The position numbers were made by a program, and so were the translations under genes. Below are positions 60,107 to 64,000 of a stretch of 64,000 bases of DNA, piece by piece; within the stretch, counting starts at the first letter, position 1; each line of letters starts with the position of its first letter. This DNA is from Cheiracanthium punctorium. Its lineage: Eukaryota; Arthropoda; Arachnida; Araneae; Cheiracanthiidae. Location: positions 62,001 to 126,000 of the forward strand of contig JAWZYV010013015.1 in assembly GCA_038373885.1 (NCBI GenBank), read 5' to 3'. The notes below the pieces were generated by a model. That model was not told the DNA's origin. It searched no databases and was given only the letters and a program-made list of their open reading frames with translations.

Positions 60107-61463
60107 CAGGGTTATAAAAAAAAAAAAAAAAAAATGGGTTTTTTTTTAAAAAGCCCAACCCGGTGGGTTTTATTAAAAAACCCGGGTTTTATTTGGCAAA
60201 ATTAAAATTTTTGGTACTTGAAATTGAAAATTTGCACATATAGAATGGTCATAGAAAATTCTATGATACAAATTTTAAGCAGTATTAGGACTGGTAAAAA
60301 CAAATATTTTTATTGGACTACATTCCATATCCGGTGCTTGTTTACATATCAATGTTTGTGTTTACATTTCATTTGGTGATCGTTCTGGCACCAGGGTGGG
60401 CGATGTACAGCAGGAGTCAAGTAACCTGCCAGTGGTATTTTTGACTGGCAACCATAAAAAGATGTGTATCATGAGTTTGGGAATTTGAAATTGTTTCATG
60501 TTATGGATGGAAGGGAATGAAATATGTTATTGTATGAAATGAAAGTGTGTGTGTGTTTGTTAGAAAAGAGTGTGAATATAAAGCTAAATAAAAGAAAGCA
60601 TGCTGGTTTTATGTTATAAGCCGATGGGTATTAGGGACATTTCAGAGCGGTTAATTAAAAAAAATAAAGGGGCAAGTGCTTTTTTTTAAATGAATCTTTG
60701 CAATGTTTAAGGTTTTTAATGTGACTTTTAAATTGATATTTGATGTTTTTATGTTGTCGTAAGTGCTATTTATGTGCTATTCTAATCATACTGACTTTAG
60801 ATGAGGTGTACAACTAGGTTGTTTAATCCACAGATGTTTTTTTTTTTTTTAGTTGAAAACAGGCCAGTATTTGCCCAGTTTGCATTAGCTGTACAACTAG
60901 GTTGCTTAATCCACTGTAGTTTTTTAGTTAAAAACAGTCCACTGTTTGCTCATTTTAAATTGCCTGTTACTGAATTTGCTGACTTTTTTTAAGGTTAAAT
61001 AATGACAGTGTATTGTGTTTTTATGTTTTTGTTAGTGGAATTTATGTGCAATTTTAATGTGGTAAAATACTTTGACTTGGCTGATCGTGCAAAATGGTTG
61101 GCGACAGTCACTGGGGCTTGGCAACCGCCAAGCTCCAGCGACTGTCGCTGTGTTTACATGGGATGCGCACCGGCTTGTATAATTTTACCTTTTTATTTTT
61201 CATAAAAGCAACAGAATGGAATTAGGATTTATAGTTTCATTAGTGATAAAAATAATTTTGAATTGAAATAGAACTTGTTGTACTGTTGTATTTTGTAAGA
61301 AATGAAATGCTTCTACAATAAATTAAATTATTCCAATATTTCTTTTAAAATGATGCAAATCAAAGTTTTATCTTAAAAAAAAACAAGGTTTTTTTAAGGT
61401 AAAAAACTCTCGCCCCGGTGAAGAAAATCGGGAGCTACCTGGGCAGCAAATCTGACAACCCTG
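60107..61463. mobile_element. hAT-like element (CAGGGTT ends), 8-bp TSD
   Basis: It begins CAGGGTTATAAAAAAA and ends ATCTGACAACCCTG. GAACAAAC is duplicated exactly at 60099-60106 and 61464-61471. It holds two direct repeats of GTACAACTAGGTTG-TTAATCCAC about 90 bases apart (near 60809 and 60890). No transposase is found in 1357 bp. Confidence 0.88.
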
Positions 61464-62398
61464 GAACAAACAGACAAAAAGGCTTCACTTTTTTTGTAAC
61501 AATTCTGTAATTTTATATGCAACCTTAAAATACATCTGAGGTTGGAAGAAACAAAGTAAAAAAGTTTTAAATACTTGAAAGCTAAACTTGCTGCTGGAGC
61601 TATTGAACATCGAGGCTATTTGGGCTAGTCACACAGCTTGTTCAGTAGTTGCCAAGACTATTTCAAGCCCTGCTGCGAATAATTATGTTTCTTGAAAAAA
61701 TGGGTTATTTAGTTCATTATTTGGTTAGACTATTTACTTCTCTAGTACCTAACAAATATTACACTTTTTTATGATCAAACAATATTAAAAATAAAGTAAG
61801 TTCAAAAGCATTTTTTTTGTGTGTGTGTGTGTGGTTGGAAAAGTTTTTTAAAAACTCCACTTTTTTTGGGGCGGGGGAGGGGCTGGGGATAGTTAAGTGG
61901 GCATATATATTTCATAAGCTAGTGTGATCGGTTGTATCCGTCCTCGGTGACAATAGCCCCATGGGCCCCCATATGATTGCTCGGGTTGTTGCGGCAAGTC
62001 AAGATTCCTACCACAGAAAGATACTATATTTTAGCATTGAACCACTTCTACTTTATACTCATGCATATATCATGATGATAATATGGGAGGTAGAGGGGGG
62101 GGCATGGCCCCTCCTTTCCAGTATGGATGCTCATGAATAGCCTTTGCTACACTGATCATTAATAACTTTAAGAGAGCAAACACAGAATAAACAGTAAAAT
62201 ATTACACAAACTCATATATAACATTTATATGAAATAAAAGATGCATTCTGAAAAAAAAATGCACATATGTATCAATAATAAAAGTTTGAGTTCCTGCGAA
62301 ATTTACAATATCAAATTTAGGGATGCAACATTTAACAAGAATCGCGCAAGCATTTTTAATTTGCGGTTTCCAATGAATCATAGATTATTTTTTACATT
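61464..62398. other. Unassigned sequence
   Basis: AT-rich, with a short (TG)n near 61817 and G runs near 61870 and 62095. No gene or complete repeat is recognised. Confidence 0.5.
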
Positions 62399-62625
62399 TT
62401 CTTTGTGCTAGTAAATACTGGACAGCAAGGCCAAACCCAGGGGGGGCAGGGGGTCCGGTCTCCCCCCCCCCCCCGAAATTTAAAATTTTGTTTGCAAAAC
62501 AATAATAATGAAGCGATTTTCTGAAAAATTTAGCCTTTTTCACACCCCCCCCCGAATTTTTTTTCTGGGTACGGCCCTGACTGACAGTGTTTTCCACTTT
62601 ATTCGACAAGAATTCATAATTGTTT
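62399..62625 (+). mobile_element. SINE family C body fragment split by an hAT MITE
   Basis: TTTGTGCTAGTAAATAC before and CCACTTTATTCGACAAGAAT after the MITE at 62426-62579 match the body at about 55325-55380. The tRNA-like head is missing. Confidence 0.6.
62426..62579. mobile_element. hAT MITE (CAAGGCCAAACCCAG ends)
   Basis: It begins CAAGGCCAAACCCAGGGGG and ends TTCTGGGTACGGCCCTG. ACTGGACAG on the left and ACTGACAG on the right fit an 8-bp TSD with one added base. Poly-C runs lie inside. Confidence 0.8.
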
Positions 62626-63149
62626 CATAGTAACCAAGCAAAAAATTCCGAAAATAAATTTTCCAAATACAGCAACAAATATACGTGGCAATTAAAATGA
62701 TTCCAATTTTAAAGAAAAACAAAACTTTTTCAACTAAATTCACTTTAACAAAACAAAATTGACAATGATAGAGTTGCAAAATATATAAAAAGTGTACGAA
62801 TTCCTTGTTTATTGAATACTTTTGTTTACATACCTGATTCTTTTTAAAAAGTAATTCTTAAAAGGCAGCCTCAGACAATACGGACAGCGAAAAATTCCTA
62901 CCTAACTAACGTGATCTGGTAATTTATATTACAACATTAACACTATTAGAGCTGCCCACAAGACCTCTGAATTATTGAAGACTAAAATTTGACATTCAAA
63001 TAAGCTGATTCACAGTAATTATCTGTCTTACGACCAAGAGAACAGATGACCGCTTGCTACCCAACAAACACAAACAAATTACAATATGAAACAAATTACG
63101 TCAAATGTAACAACTTGTACACAAGAGAGCGCTGTAAAACAAAACCAGC

Positions 63150-63880
63150 CGTGGTTTTGTTCGTAAAGGCTCGAAATTGCGTTCGTAAACGGTCAATCAG
63201 TGCAACTACGTTTAATTCTAGCGTTCTTAAACTGCCAGTTTTTGAACAACGGTACAAATGTCCCCAAATGGACTTCTTGCACCTGACGTCTAGTATAGAG
63301 CATTTCCACATAACGTATCTATGACGTCAGCTGAGTGACAGCTTCGCGCATCGTTCTGCGCATGCTATTCCTTTACCTAAATGTATTATTTAGCAATCTC
63401 AGTAATCCGTATAAACTACGTGTAATCTGAGGAGGTTCATTGGGTTTTCGAATTACGAACGCAGCCCCACTGTGAAGAATGTAACCAAACTGCAGAATAG
63501 CAAGCAACAGACGTTTCAGTTTAGAGCACGGACTAAGAGGGTTCAGGACAATCATCCAAGCATTGCGAAAGAACTAAATGAAATTTGCCAAAAAGGTGGC
63601 GCTGGGAGTCGTACTCATTAATTTTTAGCGCATGCGTCGTCTGCTAGTAGCTGAAACGTAAACAAATATCTACGGAAGCACCCCGCGGGAGATACTTACG
63701 CCGTGTGTCGTCAGAGGGCGCCCGTGCCGTTAATTATTAAAAGGGGGTCGCATACTTTCCTTTCAGAGGCTGACGCAGTTTCGCCCGTCTGCCGCTTCCC
63801 GATGACCGTCCTAAAGCCTCTTAGTCCGTGGTTTAGAGGTTTAGACAGCAATCCACGACTGTGCACGAAAGAATGTACAT
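63150..63880 (-). promoter_or_regulatory. Candidate distal TPD52 promoter with noncoding first exon
   Basis: This is the most CpG-rich unique stretch near the right edge. It contains CRE-like sites (CTGACGTC near 63284 and TATGACGTCAG near 63321) and NRF1-like palindromes (TGCGCATGC near 63358 and AGCGCATGCGT near 63628). On the minus strand CACGGC followed by GTAAGTATC gives a strong splice donor, with the last exon base at 63700. A noncoding exon ending there could join the acceptor in front of the distal coding exon. A second minus-strand donor (CAG, then GTATGT) lies near 62831-62836. The region could instead serve a divergent neighbouring gene to the right. Confidence 0.45.
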
Positions 63881-64000
63881 TATTTATTTAGAAATATGGA
63901 AGAAATTTTAAAGCTGTCAGCAACTAATTAAACTCTAATTGCAAAATTAGATATTGTTTCTAGTTTAGGATTGTGATATTTTTTCATGATTTTTAAATCT

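Overview
This window is eukaryotic, AT-rich, intron-rich animal DNA dominated by transposable elements. It holds one gene that can be supported exon by exon: a tumor protein D52 (TPD52) family gene on the minus strand. The protein looks arthropod-like, and the transposon mix (many hAT, Tc1/mariner and tRNA-derived SINE copies, very long introns) would suit a chelicerate such as a spider. That organism call is an inference from style, not from a diagnostic sequence.

Gene layout (minus strand, read right to left). A distal first coding exon lies at 53878-53934 and encodes 16 residues. A proximal first coding exon lies at 35423-35558 and encodes 45 residues. Both end in phase 1 with consensus-type donors and can splice to the same second exon at 30769-30899. 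The common body continues with exons at 28369-28517, 24264-24323, 21809-21910, 10755-10815 and a last coding exon at 288-416. All phases join without a break and predict proteins of 255 aa (proximal start) and 226 aa (distal start). The 3' UTR runs off the left edge. The distal coding exon has an acceptor in front of it, so at least one noncoding 5' exon must lie further right. A CpG-rich stretch at 63150-63880 with NRF1-like and CRE-like motifs and a strong minus-strand splice donor at 63700/63699 is the best candidate for that promoter and exon.

Repeat layout. 1-3445: last exon, 3' UTR and unique-looking intron. 3446-7985: an hAT-like element holding a nested Tc1-like element (3571-5963), itself hit by a SINE, plus a second SINE. 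8152-9674: another Tc1-like fossil. 10170-15377: TGCCAAC-type MITEs, a probable solo LTR and a mariner deletion derivative. 16035-18120: a TAGGGTGGAT-ended transposon carrying an hAT MITE. 19032-20682: two long palindromes. 22-34 kb: scattered MITEs between exons. 37.5-44.8 kb: a repeat-on-repeat region with about 155-bp tandem units, a 1-kb duplication, and a SINE interrupted by a 1.28-kb TA-flanked element. 44.8-50.1 kb: a retroelement tail containing an hAT inside another hAT, then an LTR and a mariner fragment. 51.4-58.4 kb: a cluster of 150-180 bp hAT-like MITEs around the distal coding exon. 60107-61463: a 1.36-kb hAT-like element.

No rRNA, CRISPR, operon or prokaryotic signal was seen, and no clearly new biological system. 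The most useful results are the complete two-start TPD52 gene model and many insertions whose ends are fixed by target-site duplications read directly from the sequence.
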